DNA of 64,000 nucleotides, from the NCBI GenBank assembly GCA_016235245.1, contig JACRLO010000020.1:88923-152922 (forward strand). Reading direction: 5' to 3'. The translations under genes and the position numbers were made by a program. This document shows positions 34,742 to 44,968 of the stretch, one piece after another; position 1 is the stretch's first letter; each line of letters starts with the position of its first letter. Source of the DNA: Nitrospirota bacterium (lineage in GTDB: Bacteria > Nitrospirota > Thermodesulfovibrionia > Thermodesulfovibrionales > UBA6898). Below the pieces are notes generated by a model, which was given only the letters and a program-made list of their open reading frames with translations, did no database searches and was not told the origin of the DNA.

Positions 34742-35775
34742 TCCATCACCATGCGGTAAGCATTATTTATAGTATGTGACCTATTTCTTAATCGCTCTAA
34801 AGTCAACGTGCAGAGCACGAGGAGCATGCCGCTCACCACAATACTTATCCCATAATAGGCATATCCTGGAATATCAAATCTTCTTATGAACATGTACACT
34901 ATTCTGATAATCAACATCTGTAGGATATATCCAAAAAGAGTATATCGTCCCAGAAGTCTTATAAAATGGTTCAAACTGCCGGGAATAAGTTTGAAAAAAA
35001 AGACAAACAGGAGAAACCAGAGCAGCGCATCAATGCTATAGGCAATCCATAGTTTGCCGATATATTTCATTATATAATGAATATCATTATAAAGTAATTG
35101 ATATAGGCCAAATATGATTACTACCGGGATACCCCTGGTATTTTCGAGCATGCTCCAAATATCCTCAAATCTTCCCTGAATGGTCATCATTCCAATAACC
35201 ATGCCAAACAGGCCAAGCCCTACTACCATTGTCACTCCTTTGGCGGGCCCCACAATAAGCATACCCATGGTTAATCCAAGCAGGAGCCATACGTTAACCC
35301 GTCCAAGGAGCATTGATGCTGCCAGAAGCAAAAGGCCGATATAATACAGGATCTCAAAGGATACAAGGCTGCCATTTACGCTGATCACCAGATTGCGCAT
35401 TAGTCCTCCAGGCGATGCGATGGCCTTGATCAGCGCATCTAATCGGTGGCCTACTCCAAGTGAATACAGAATGAAATTAAGTCCTATCACCAGGCCGATG
35501 ATCTTGAAGCCCCTTTTCCTCAATCTCTGCCTTACCTTGCCGGGCTCTTTCTCTACTTTCGGAAGATAGTGCCAGCCGCAGAGGAAACCGCTGATGATCA
35601 AAAATGCAAAGTGGATAAAGGCGATCCGCTTCGGTATCCACTGAATGGCTTGCCAATAATGCGAGCCCTCAGCTACCGAAGCAGAGTGATACAGCAGCAT
35701 GACCACAACCAGCATGCCTTTTACCACATCGAGATCGGCATTTCGACTAAACGGCTGCTGAAGAGTTGAATTCAT
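34738..35775 (-). CDS. acyltransferase-3-like membrane protein
   Basis: 345 residues with about ten membrane helices. The N-terminus has DLDVVKGMLVVVMLLYHSAS, the RxxDxxKG.. and H pattern of acyltransferase-3/OpgC-type proteins, followed by FLIISGFLCGWHYL. These enzymes O-acetylate glycans at the membrane. The gene ends with an ATGA overlap with the chimeric remnant, and an 85-bp gap separates its start from the asparagine-synthase gene upstream. Confidence 0.75.
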   Translation of the reverse strand: MNSTLQQPFSRNADLDVVKGMLVVVMLLYHSASVAEGSHYWQAIQWIPKRIAFIHFAFLIISGFLCGWHYLPKVEKEPGKVRQRLRKRGFKIIGLVIGLNFILYSLGVGHRLDALIKAIASPGGLMRNLVISVNGSLVSFEILYYIGLLLLAASMLLGRVNVWLLLGLTMGMLIVGPAKGVTMVVGLGLFGMVIGMMTIQGRFEDIWSMLENTRGIPVVIIFGLYQLLYNDIHYIMKYIGKLWIAYSIDALLWFLLFVFFFKLIPGSLNHFIRLLGRYTLFGYILQMLIIRIVYMFIRRFDIPGYAYYGISIVVSGMLLVLCTLTLERLRNRSHTINNAYRMVME

Positions 35776-35860
35776 TGGAGGTCTCCCGCTATTTCAGTAC
35801 CCGCTGAGACATTGTGCGACTTATGCATGAGTGCTTCAAAAAACCCAACATTGTTGCTGA

Positions 35861-37753
35861 TCACCGATCGATAAAGGTCTGGTGCCAGACTTCAAGCCAA
35901 AGAAGCTGCCAGAGCTGATTTGCGTTATATTCGAAACCATCCAGATGCCGGTCGATCAATTTCTTCACAAAAGGATACCTGAAATATCCCCGACGCTTAA
36001 TCGTCTCCTCCGAAAGAAGATCCAGCATCATTTCTTTTGCCTGATCCTTTAACCAGGCGCCGACCGGCGCTCCGAAGCCTGCCTTCTTTCTCCAGACGAT
36101 CTCCTTCGGCAGATACTTGTCGGCAATCTTCTTGAGTAGATACTTTCGCTCCAGCCGTCTGAGCTTCATCGTGGACGGCATTGCAGCTGCCTTCTCAATA
36201 AGCAGGTGATCAAGAAAGGGGACCCGCACTTCGACCGAAGCCGCACTGCTCATTTTGTCCGTGTAGAGCAGATTGAGGTTAGGCAGAAAGGTCTTAAGAT
36301 CGATGTTCATCATAGACTGAACTGGATTGGTCTTGCCGTATTCATCATAGACATTCCTATGACCTGAAAAGATATCCGCCCATTTAAAATCATTGTTCAG
36401 AAGTTGTTGCATTTCACCCTCGGAGTAATATGACAGATATCCGAAATAGCGATCGAGAAAAGGCATATTTGCATTCTTAATAAATTTCTTGGCATTTCTG
36501 ATAAAAGGGCTCGATCCTCCGGCTGCCCTTCGGACCCACCATTCAATAGCTGTCGTCCTGAGAAACCCAGGAATATGCTTGTACCAATCGGCAATCTGAT
36601 TGGCAAGATATCTCGGATACCCTCCGAAAACCTCATCTCCGCCGACTCCGGAGAGCATGACCGTACACCGCTCTTTTGCGGCCTTGCAGATAAGATACGT
36701 GGTAATAGCCGCAGAATCAGCAACCGGCTCATCCATATGCCAGACAAGTTTGGACAGTAGGTCTACAACATCTGTTGAAAGGATCAGCTCATTGTACGCA
36801 ACATTTAGATGCTTTGCAGCAATGCGTGCATGCTCAAGGTCGGAAAGAATAACATCCTTAGCCATATCTTCCGGTCGAAAGCCGGTAGTATATGTTGTCA
36901 CCGGCTGATCCGATACTTGGTTCATATACGCGATGATCAGCGAGGAATCAACACCGCCCGACAGAAATGCGCCGAGCGGCACATCGCTGATCATCTGCTC
37001 CTTTACGGTGCGGCGCAGTTCTTTGTCGATCAGATCCATCCACTGTTTTTCTGATCTGGTGCTGTCGCAGGAGGTGAGGTCCGGGTTCCAGTAGCGCTTT
37101 TTGACCAGGCCCTGCTGAGAAACTTGCAGGGTATGGCCGGGTTCAAGCATGGAGATATTTTCGAACAGGGTGTCAGGCGCAGGCACCCAGAGAAAGCTCA
37201 TGTACCGCGGCAGCATGGAGGTCCTGACCGAGGCTGTTACGCCTGGAAATTTCAGCAGCGTCTTGATCTCCGATCCAAAGACAAAATACCCGTCCTGCAT
37301 TACGTAATAAAAAGGCTTGACGCCGACATGGTCACGTGCCGCAAAAAGGAGATTCTTTTCCGGATCATGGATGGCAAAGGAGAAGATCCCACGGAGCTTA
37401 TTCACCACTTCTTCGCCCCAGGTCTCATACCCGGCAACGATCACTTCCGTATCGGAATTAGACCTGAAGACCACCCCTTTTCCCGACAGTTCGCGCCGAA
37501 GTTCCTGATAGTTGTAGATCTCGCCGTTGAAGACGATGACGGACTTCTGGCGGGGGGAATACATGGGCTGCTGGCCGTGAACTATGTCGATTATTGCAAG
37601 TCGTCTGAATGCCATGCCGCACGAGCCGGCGACATATTCCCCGTGATCGTCAGGCCCCCGATGGGCCAACAGATCGCCCATGCTTCTCAGGAGAGGAAGG
37701 GCTTCTGCAATACTGCGGTGTTCCGGATTAAAATAGCCTGCTATCCCGCACAT
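35861..37753 (-). CDS. asparagine synthase-like amidotransferase (first copy)
   Basis: 630 residues, class II glutamine amidotransferase plus synthetase domains: Cys2 nucleophile in MCGIAGYFNPEH, HRGPDD, VIVFNGEIYNYQEL, ATP pyrophosphatase SGGVDSSLI, and GVGGDEVFGGYPRY. In EPS loci such enzymes amidate a uronic acid or other sugar carboxylate rather than aspartate. A second paralogue lies at 41880-43769. It overlaps the glycosyltransferase gene upstream by 13 bp. Confidence 0.9.
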   Translation of the reverse strand: MCGIAGYFNPEHRSIAEALPLLRSMGDLLAHRGPDDHGEYVAGSCGMAFRRLAIIDIVHGQQPMYSPRQKSVIVFNGEIYNYQELRRELSGKGVVFRSNSDTEVIVAGYETWGEEVVNKLRGIFSFAIHDPEKNLLFAARDHVGVKPFYYVMQDGYFVFGSEIKTLLKFPGVTASVRTSMLPRYMSFLWVPAPDTLFENISMLEPGHTLQVSQQGLVKKRYWNPDLTSCDSTRSEKQWMDLIDKELRRTVKEQMISDVPLGAFLSGGVDSSLIIAYMNQVSDQPVTTYTTGFRPEDMAKDVILSDLEHARIAAKHLNVAYNELILSTDVVDLLSKLVWHMDEPVADSAAITTYLICKAAKERCTVMLSGVGGDEVFGGYPRYLANQIADWYKHIPGFLRTTAIEWWVRRAAGGSSPFIRNAKKFIKNANMPFLDRYFGYLSYYSEGEMQQLLNNDFKWADIFSGHRNVYDEYGKTNPVQSMMNIDLKTFLPNLNLLYTDKMSSAASVEVRVPFLDHLLIEKAAAMPSTMKLRRLERKYLLKKIADKYLPKEIVWRKKAGFGAPVGAWLKDQAKEMMLDLLSEETIKRRGYFRYPFVKKLIDRHLDGFEYNANQLWQLLWLEVWHQTFIDR

Positions 37754-38865
37754 CTGTCTGATAAAACGGCATTAAACGCATGCGATAGGCGCTCTACCAT
37801 CTTTCCCTCGGTAAAATTCTCCTCGTAGAGTCTTCTGCTCTCTCTGCCCATCTTCAATCGCAACTCTTCATTCTGTATCAATAACAATATCTTCGCAGCG
37901 ATTTGTGCAGGGCTTTGCGTGTCAACGATAAACCCATTCAGACCGTCAATGACAGACTCGGTTATAGCCCCCTGGTCAGTCGAAATTATCGGAAGCACTG
38001 CGGCCATTGCTTCGATGATCACCCAAGGATGGCCTTCTGGTTCGCGGGGAGGGAAGATAAATATGTCTGCCTCACGAAAAAAAGACCATTTCTCGGCGCC
38101 TGTTGCGATGCCGTGAAAGATTACCGGGAGATCATTACGCTGCACGAGCTCAAGGATATTCTCCTTAATTCCATCAGAGAACCAGTCGCCAACCACATGC
38201 AGTTCATATCCTGCAATACCAGATTGCTCCCTAATCCTGACTGCAGCCTCCATTACATCTTCAATGCCCTTTGATGCCTGAAGATTCGCCAGATAGAGAA
38301 GTCTGACCCTGCCTGAGATCTTCTTCACGCCAGGATTAACAGGGAAGTCCGCGCCATTCGGCACAACAAAGATTCTCTCATTGGGAAAGTGGTTTGCGAA
38401 GAGACTACGCAGTTTTTCGCCGAGGACAATAACTCCCTGCGCACGCTTGAGGATAAAGGATACGTAAGCTTGCATAATCCCCGAGGTTGAGTTGAGCCAG
38501 TGCCTGAAGTTACCGCCTCTGAGCTGGAGAAGCGTTCTGCTGCCCAGCATCCAACTTATAAGGATAAAGACAGAATCTTTAAGGAATCCAATTTTTGTCT
38601 GGCTGATCGGAACCATAATCAATGATGGGCTATATTTTATAATTTGAAGGGTGAGCTTTATATATAATTTCAAATTATCCAAAATGCGGCTTGGAGTCCA
38701 TCTACCCAAGGTGGATAGTGTTTCATGTGTATTAGTATTAAGATTTATCAGGGTGAAATACTCATTCATTTGAGATTTCATTAGAATCTCAGTGGCAATT
38801 GAAGGGCCCATATATGGAGGTGGAAGTGGGCCTAAAAGTAACACCTTGGGCTTAGACTTAGTCAT
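37741..38865 (-). CDS. GT4-family glycosyltransferase
   Basis: 374 residues, GT-B fold. The N-terminal part has KVLLLGPLPPPYMGPSIATE. The C-terminal half has FVVPNGADFPV, RVRLLYLANLQASKGIEDVM, and the EX7E-type donor-site motif in REPEGHPWVIIEAMAAVLP. It transfers a sugar from a nucleotide donor to the lipid-linked repeat. One hydrophobic segment near 95-115 (DSVFILISWMLGS) may bind the membrane. Confidence 0.88.
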   Translation of the reverse strand: MTKSKPKVLLLGPLPPPYMGPSIATEILMKSQMNEYFTLINLNTNTHETLSTLGRWTPSRILDNLKLYIKLTLQIIKYSPSLIMVPISQTKIGFLKDSVFILISWMLGSRTLLQLRGGNFRHWLNSTSGIMQAYVSFILKRAQGVIVLGEKLRSLFANHFPNERIFVVPNGADFPVNPGVKKISGRVRLLYLANLQASKGIEDVMEAAVRIREQSGIAGYELHVVGDWFSDGIKENILELVQRNDLPVIFHGIATGAEKWSFFREADIFIFPPREPEGHPWVIIEAMAAVLPIISTDQGAITESVIDGLNGFIVDTQSPAQIAAKILLLIQNEELRLKMGRESRRLYEENFTEGKMVERLSHAFNAVLSDRCAG

Positions 38866-38905
38866 AAAATTGATAATGATTCAGCACAACTGATAAGAGC
38901 ATGGG

Positions 38906-40339
38906 CTACCTGTAGGGATAATTATACGGAGGAATTCTTTCGCGTATAGCTGCTTTCGGTCGGCTCAATAAAGTCTCCATATTCAGCGCTCCGCCAACGA
39001 TCATGTAGATTATCCACTGAAATGATGTATAAGTAACAGTGCTTGCGGATATCCCTATTAAGAGCAGTGCTATTAAAGAAACCAGAACCATGGTCTTTTG
39101 TCGTTGGGGTAATTTCAGGGCCAATAGTCTTCTGATAAGCAGGGCATGAAAAAGAAGATAGAATAATAGCCCCAGCCAACCTATCTGCAACAAAAGAAAA
39201 AAGTAACTTGAATGGGCATTGGAGCTCACTCCGCTGCCGAAGAGTTGCTGGAGGAAACTGCCTTCATTGAATTTGAACCAGATGTCCTGCCAGACACTTA
39301 TCCTGCCTGTCAACATTGTCCTGTATTCCTTTTCAGTTAGCAGCTCCATTAAATCAACCTTCTGCTGGAACTCGGTGGTAGTCTTATTGATTGCTTTATC
39401 AAGATAAGGAAGTGACAAGAATATTATTACTACAATAATTGGAAAAAGCTTCACTGCGGTTTTGAGGTTTCTTATAAAAAAAACCAACAGGATCAATATA
39501 GATACACCGATAATCGATCTGGTGCCTCCTGCTAAAACAACGAGAATATTCAGGGGCAAATAAAGCAGATGCACAAGCCGATATCTCTTATTAACATTCC
39601 CTGAATAAATAAGATATGAGTTGCTGACTAAGGATGCAATACTGACCATTCCAGCTGTGGCGGCATCGTAATAGAACCCTGCCGCTCGATATTCCCTTAC
39701 AGAATCTCTCGTAAAATTCATAATGAGGACCCCTGCATGGCTTGCACCTCTTTGTACACATGCTGCAAATATGGGTATGAGGGTAGAGACAAATATAATC
39801 TGAAACAGCGTGACAAGACTCTCTTCGTCTCTCAGGAACTGCCGGCCAATCATCAACCCGAAAAAGAGGCCTGACTGCCGGACAATGAAATTAACACTGA
39901 AGGTGTCTTCATTAAGAGCCATTGCAGCTGTAACCCAAAGAAGATATGAAAAAGAGGCCAGCATTGGCAATTTCATGCTTCCCTTCCGTATCAGAATGCC
40001 TGGAACAAGCAAAATAATAACGGGTATTACAGAAAGCTCAAGAAGTCTGAACGGCATATCAATCATATCCAATCCTACATACCATAGAGCGTCAAATGTG
40101 AATTTTGTGCCAAAAATCAGAAAGACAGTCTTTCGTGAATTTGTCAGTGCAAGAAAAGAAAACAGCAGTAAGATCATGGCTCCGCCGATAAAGGCCGAAA
40201 GCTCTGAATATTTTCCAATGATAATAAGACACAGTATTATAACGTTAAAAGCCAGTACCTGCCTGACAACATTGCCCGCCTTAGAATTGGAGAGAAATTG
40301 TCTACCTAAATCAAGTTCATGCGCCAATATATTAGCCAT
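38906..40339 (-). CDS. Wzy-like O-antigen polymerase / ligase membrane protein
   Basis: 477 residues with about eleven membrane helices and the Wzy_C-like loop (TGRISVWQDIWFKFNEGSFL, then SSNAHSSYFFLLLQIGWLGL). It probably polymerises the flipped repeat units in the periplasm. The start at 40339 (MANILAHELDLG) has GGAG eight bases upstream; an in-frame Met at 40372 lacks this. A second family member is encoded at 8101-9531. Confidence 0.85.
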   Translation of the reverse strand: MANILAHELDLGRQFLSNSKAGNVVRQVLAFNVIILCLIIIGKYSELSAFIGGAMILLLFSFLALTNSRKTVFLIFGTKFTFDALWYVGLDMIDMPFRLLELSVIPVIILLVPGILIRKGSMKLPMLASFSYLLWVTAAMALNEDTFSVNFIVRQSGLFFGLMIGRQFLRDEESLVTLFQIIFVSTLIPIFAACVQRGASHAGVLIMNFTRDSVREYRAAGFYYDAATAGMVSIASLVSNSYLIYSGNVNKRYRLVHLLYLPLNILVVLAGGTRSIIGVSILILLVFFIRNLKTAVKLFPIIVVIIFLSLPYLDKAINKTTTEFQQKVDLMELLTEKEYRTMLTGRISVWQDIWFKFNEGSFLQQLFGSGVSSNAHSSYFFLLLQIGWLGLLFYLLFHALLIRRLLALKLPQRQKTMVLVSLIALLLIGISASTVTYTSFQWIIYMIVGGALNMETLLSRPKAAIRERIPPYNYPYR

Positions 40340-40734
40340 GTTATTGTCTCCGGCTGTCTTCGAAGATGGCATGTCTACTCATGTCTGCCCACATCTTCAA
40401 AAACAGTCGATAAGCGCATTCGAATGCTGCATTGCGGATATCATTATGCTTCATTATGATTGAAGCCAATCGCATTCATTTAATTCAGCAGTTCGACTCG
40501 TGAACATAGACATATATGCGCACACCTACTTAACTTATCTCCGTATATACCACAAATATATGCTCGTCATTAAGCATGTCCAGTTGCCAGACAACATATG
40601 CCATGAAGGGGCTCTGGATACCAAAATATACCACGATGCATCATCTATCCCGTTCCATCCTTCAATAAATTTGAAACGACCGAAATTTAGGTTATCAAGT
40701 TTCTGCTTCTGTTTACAGATCCCCTGATCCTGAT
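40340..40734. other. A+T-rich gap within glycan block, no gene supported
   Basis: About 395 bp between the polymerase and a GT4 gene, the longest gap in the minus-strand block. No reading frame looks like a known protein; the plus-strand frame 40500-40727 is Leu/His/Tyr-rich and unlike a gene. The gap may hold a promoter for the downstream half of the block, but none stands out. Confidence 0.4.
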
Positions 40735-41892
40735 CTATCTATTTGCAACATAGCTAATGGCTGAGACGAATCCTCGCGCCGCTTCGAAGAGAGAAGCCTT
40801 TTCACAGGCCCACTTACAAGCGGTTTCTCCAATTTGATGTGCCTCCTCAGGATTGTCCATAATCCAGTTTATTTTCTTCGCTATTTTTTCCGTTTCAGCA
40901 AAATCTACGGCAAATCCAGTCACGCCATCATCTATTAAATCGTAAGTTGCTCCAGCATTCACCGAGGATAGACAAGGTAATCCGGCAGCCATTGCTTCTA
41001 CCAGTACAAGCCCCCAGATATCAAAATCCGTCTGAAACAAAAAACAATCAGCACAGGCCAACAGTGCAGGCATATCAGCTTTTTGCTTGTGCCCGTGAAA
41101 GATAACAAATTTCGCCAAATTATTGTCAATAACATATTTCTCAAGTCGAAGTCTTTCTTCTCCATCGCCAACAATATCCAGCAAAAAGTCATCTCTTGAT
41201 ATCGCCAAAGCCTTAACGACATCCAAAACTTTAACAACATTTTTTCTTGGAGAAAGCTCCCCTATATAAATTAAACGTTTTTTTCTCGTAACTGTTGCGC
41301 GAAGCTTTCTCAATTTCACAGTCTCTTCCTTGAAATATTCCGTATCTACAGTATTTATTGAGATCCATATCCGATTAGGGTCAGCACCCGATGATAACAG
41401 GTAGTCTCTAGCATTTGTGCCGTAAGCAATAAAAGCTGATGCCCGTTTAATCATGCAAATCCTTTGTATTATTCTCCACCACGGAATTGCCTCTCCCTTT
41501 TGTTTTACTGCGCCGGACCAAATGATATAATTAGTCTTTATCCGTAGCGACCTCAGCCAAAGCTTCACTGTAGCAAGAGAAAAACCGTTTGTTATTATCA
41601 CCGACGGTCTTAAGTTATCTATGATACTGCCAAGACCCGCATACGTAAAGCTCACTTTTTCACGATCACTACACTTTATCTTCTTGGAGTGTATTACCAC
41701 ATAATCAAAAGCGCATTCGGACATATCGAATTGCCATTTGCGCCTGTCGTATCCCCTGGCTCCGAAGACAACTTTTAGCGCAAATCTCTGCGCCCTCAAC
41801 TGTCTACTAAGTTCATTAAAGAGCGGAATGCGGTAAGGTGTGGGGATATTTGTAATAAGAAGGACCGTCTGCAAGGAAATCACAAGATCCAC
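40735..41892 (-). CDS. GT4-family glycosyltransferase
   Basis: 385 residues, GT-B fold: LLITNIPTPYRIPLFNEL at the N-terminus, GYDRRKWQFDM, then RLIYIGELSPRKNVVKVLDV, FVIFHGHKQKADM and the donor motif DIWGLVLVEAMAAGLPCLS. The start is GTG (41892), overlapping the asparagine-synthase stop by 13 bp; alternatives are GTG or TTG a few codons on. The gene is A+T-richer than the export operon, common for glycan-specific genes. Confidence 0.85.
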   Translation of the reverse strand: MDLVISLQTVLLITNIPTPYRIPLFNELSRQLRAQRFALKVVFGARGYDRRKWQFDMSECAFDYVVIHSKKIKCSDREKVSFTYAGLGSIIDNLRPSVIITNGFSLATVKLWLRSLRIKTNYIIWSGAVKQKGEAIPWWRIIQRICMIKRASAFIAYGTNARDYLLSSGADPNRIWISINTVDTEYFKEETVKLRKLRATVTRKKRLIYIGELSPRKNVVKVLDVVKALAISRDDFLLDIVGDGEERLRLEKYVIDNNLAKFVIFHGHKQKADMPALLACADCFLFQTDFDIWGLVLVEAMAAGLPCLSSVNAGATYDLIDDGVTGFAVDFAETEKIAKKINWIMDNPEEAHQIGETACKWACEKASLFEAARGFVSAISYVANR

Positions 41893-43769
41893 CGCCTAAA
41901 CCACGACATAAGAAAATAAATATTCCACAACATGAATACACCATCTCGTCGGCCGTATCTCAGTGCATTGACCTCGGCAAGAAGTCGGCCCTTGTCGAAT
42001 AAGCCGGTTGACCTACAGAAGCTTCCGACATTCTCGTCGATGTAATCGGCCATTATTTCGCCCCCCCATTCTCGTAACGGGACACAAAAGCCCTGTTTTT
42101 TTCGGTAAAGAATCTCTTTGGGAAGAAAAGGTTCCAGCGCCCGTTTCAATATATACTTGGGCTCGCCCCCCCTGATCTTCAATTCCCCTGGAATCGACAG
42201 TGCAAGGTTCACAAAATGATGATCTAGCATTGGTGTGCGGATTTCTACTGAATGTGCCATACCCATCCTGTCTGCTCTATACAGATAATGATTCGGCAAA
42301 ATGTCTTTAACTCCGAGAAAGCACATCCAGTCAACATAGCTCTCCTTTCTACCAGCTTTCGGCACGGCCTCATAAAGATCATGAAATGTTCTTATAAGAT
42401 TGTGAGAATTATGACTGCTTAATCGTGCAGCATATTCTGTTGATAGAAAATGTCGTTTAGCTCCCTCCTTGAATCCTCCTGCCCCTCCCCAAAAGAACTC
42501 ATGGCCACACATCGCTCTGTTTAATATCTCATATATTGGCGAACTTTCCCGAAATAGCTTTTTCATGTATCGGAAAAGTGAGGGTCGAAAGGGCACTTTT
42601 GAAGCAAAACGATAAAGAGGATACAAATGTAGATATCTGAGCCAACTTCGGTATCCACAAAAAAGCTCGTCACCTCCGTCGCCGGTCATAACCACGCGTG
42701 TGCCATCCTTCCTCGCTGCCTCAGATATAAAATACAATGGAATGGAGGTAGCATCAGACAATGGCTCGTCATAAATATCAACTATTTTCGGAAGAAACTC
42801 GGTGATCTCCTCCTGAGACACGATTTTCTCATAGTGATCGGTCTTGAAGAGCATAGAGATCTCTCTCGCATGATGCAGTTCATTGTAAGCAGGGGCATCT
42901 TTAAAGCCTACGGAGTACGTCCGAATGCTGGCCGCAGGGGAAACGCGACGCATCATAGCAACGACGGCGCTCGAATCAACGCCCCCGCTGAGAAAGGCCC
43001 CGACCGGGACGTCGCTTACCATCCAGTCTTTGACTGCTCGTTCTAACTCGTCAGCGAGCCTGCGGCTTATTTCCAATTCGCTTAGCAAAGCATAATCCTT
43101 GTATTCAACTTCCCAGTATGGCTCATGTCTCTTGATACCTCTATTGTTCACAGTCATCATGTAGCCGGGATGAAGCTTCATAATCCCCTTGAACATCGTC
43201 AGGGGTGATGCGACTTTATTAAAAGTCAAAAAATAATATAAAGCCTCTTCATCAAGCGCAGCTCTTACCCAGGGAAGCGTCAAGAGTGCTTTGATTTCAG
43301 ATGAAAAAGCAAAAATACCCTCAAAAACACAGTAATAGAAGGGCTTTATGCCGAGCCTGTCGCGTGCAATAAAAAGCTCTGCATCCCTGCTGTCATAAAT
43401 TGCAAAAGCGAACATTCCATTTAAAAGGTCCAGGCAATTTCGACCAAATTTATGGTACAGATGTAAAAGCACCTCGGTATCGGATTTTGTCTCGAATTCA
43501 TATTCTTGCAAGTATAATTCTCTGATTTCTTTGTAGTTATATATTTCGCCATTAAAAACAATGGCTATTTTGCCATCTTTGCTCAACATGGGCTGATGGC
43601 CAGACTCAAGATCGATAATACTCAGCCTTCGCATTGCAAGACCGACATCATCTTGAATAAAATAACCCTCGTCGTCAGGCCCCCGGTGAACAAGATGACT
43701 GTTCATCTCATTCAGCCTTGCCCTGATATCTATAGGTCTATGACTTACAATCCCGCAAATTCCGCACAT
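41880..43769 (-). CDS. asparagine synthase-like amidotransferase (second copy)
   Basis: 629 residues with the same domains as the copy at 35861: MCGICGIVSH with Cys2, HRGPDDEGYF, IAIVFNGEIYNYKE, LSGGVDSSAVVAMM, GDGGDELFCGYRSW, and DRMGMAHSVEIRTPMLDHHF. The two are clearly diverged paralogues, not a recent duplication, so each probably amidates its own substrate. It ends inside the next glycosyltransferase gene (13-bp overlap). Confidence 0.9.
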   Translation of the reverse strand: MCGICGIVSHRPIDIRARLNEMNSHLVHRGPDDEGYFIQDDVGLAMRRLSIIDLESGHQPMLSKDGKIAIVFNGEIYNYKEIRELYLQEYEFETKSDTEVLLHLYHKFGRNCLDLLNGMFAFAIYDSRDAELFIARDRLGIKPFYYCVFEGIFAFSSEIKALLTLPWVRAALDEEALYYFLTFNKVASPLTMFKGIMKLHPGYMMTVNNRGIKRHEPYWEVEYKDYALLSELEISRRLADELERAVKDWMVSDVPVGAFLSGGVDSSAVVAMMRRVSPAASIRTYSVGFKDAPAYNELHHAREISMLFKTDHYEKIVSQEEITEFLPKIVDIYDEPLSDATSIPLYFISEAARKDGTRVVMTGDGGDELFCGYRSWLRYLHLYPLYRFASKVPFRPSLFRYMKKLFRESSPIYEILNRAMCGHEFFWGGAGGFKEGAKRHFLSTEYAARLSSHNSHNLIRTFHDLYEAVPKAGRKESYVDWMCFLGVKDILPNHYLYRADRMGMAHSVEIRTPMLDHHFVNLALSIPGELKIRGGEPKYILKRALEPFLPKEILYRKKQGFCVPLREWGGEIMADYIDENVGSFCRSTGLFDKGRLLAEVNALRYGRRDGVFMLWNIYFLMSWFRRWIL

Positions 43770-43800
43770 ATCTAAGACCTTAAGAAACTCTCACGCTTTT

Positions 43801-44922
43801 TCACCTATAAATTGGAGCATAAAGTGTCTCACCTGTTGCCATATAGAATTCATTATAGGTCTGCACCATCATAGAGAGTGTATATTTCTCTCTCACATAT
43901 TTCTTGCCGTTTTCACCCACGCTTCTACGTAAATCTTCTGAGAGGCAGAGAATTCGAAGCAGTGAGGCGAGTACTGGGACATCACTTGCGATATACCCAC
44001 CACCATCAGTGATATGCTCTATAAGACCGCCGCCGTCTCGCATAACTATTGCAGGAATCCCCAGCCCCATAGCCTCTACAACGGAGTTTCCAAAGGATTC
44101 GGCGGCATTCGACGGCAAAACAAAGATGTCCAGAACTTGGAGATAATCCCCCATATGCTCTTTTGTCCCAGTAAAAATAATGAGTTTTTCGATTGCAAGA
44201 TCGCGGGTCATTTTTTCAAGAGAGCTTCGAGCCGGACCGTCACCTATAATATAACAGCGAACAGGCAGATCCCTGATCTGTGAAATTGCCTTGATAAGAT
44301 AGTCTATACGTTTCAGTTCCCTTAAATTCGCGCTTGTCCCAATCCGGATGACCCCGTTGTCTGGGTCTTTAAGCTCGGTCAATATATCCTGTCTTGTCCG
44401 CTTTGGCTTAAGCAAGGAAAAGTCTATTCCGTTATAGGTTGTAAGTCTTTTTTCTCCAGGAATATTGAAAAAGTCATATGCAACAGAAGCCGCATGATCA
44501 GTATTGCCCGATATTCCGGCAAAATAGTTTCGCAAATAAAACCCGGCTATCTTGTACATGAGCAGGCGCTTCAGGCCGAACTTGTGACTCCCCCCCCTGT
44601 GTGTGTAGAAAAGTCTCTTTTTCTTTGACGACGCAAGATGCATCAGAAGCGGAGATGCGGCATGAAAGTGCAGAATGTCATAATCCTCGATGACCTCAAG
44701 AAACCTCCGCTTCACTGAGAAATCCGTCGCGCTCTTCTGGCCGAGCGCAAAAACTCTCGCCCCAGTCTGACCTGTAACATCTCCATAAAAGGACGCGTCC
44801 CTCGCAATAAGCAGATCGGACTCAAGTCCGTTTTCACGCTGGGCCCTGATAAGCTGATAAAGCGCTCTTTCCGCCCCGCCAATGGCCATGGTCCAAGTAA
44901 TATGAAGGATTCTTTGTTTCAC
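43801..44922 (-). CDS. GT4-family glycosyltransferase (start uncertain)
   Basis: About 373 residues. The core starts RILHITWTMAIGGAERALYQ, has FYTHRGGSHKFG, TTYNGIDFSLLK, IGTSANLRELKRIDYLIKA, GDGPARSSLEKM and the donor motif AESFGNSVVEAMGLGIP. The start used is GTG at 44922, a few residues before the first strand; an in-frame ATG at 45021 would extend it by 33 residues and overlap the pyruvyltransferase gene by 53 bp, without any conserved motif in the extension. Confidence 0.82.
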   Translation of the reverse strand: MKQRILHITWTMAIGGAERALYQLIRAQRENGLESDLLIARDASFYGDVTGQTGARVFALGQKSATDFSVKRRFLEVIEDYDILHFHAASPLLMHLASSKKKRLFYTHRGGSHKFGLKRLLMYKIAGFYLRNYFAGISGNTDHAASVAYDFFNIPGEKRLTTYNGIDFSLLKPKRTRQDILTELKDPDNGVIRIGTSANLRELKRIDYLIKAISQIRDLPVRCYIIGDGPARSSLEKMTRDLAIEKLIIFTGTKEHMGDYLQVLDIFVLPSNAAESFGNSVVEAMGLGIPAIVMRDGGGLIEHITDGGGYIASDVPVLASLLRILCLSEDLRRSVGENGKKYVREKYTLSMMVQTYNEFYMATGETLYAPIYR

Positions 44923-44968
44923 TTGCAGATCGACATTAATGCAGTCCGGGAGCTTTGCTGAATGGCCT

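Noticed and set aside
40500..40727. Plus-strand ORF in the gap of the glycan block
   Set aside because: Composition is unlike a real protein, it has no ribosome site or recognisable motif and it opposes all neighbours.
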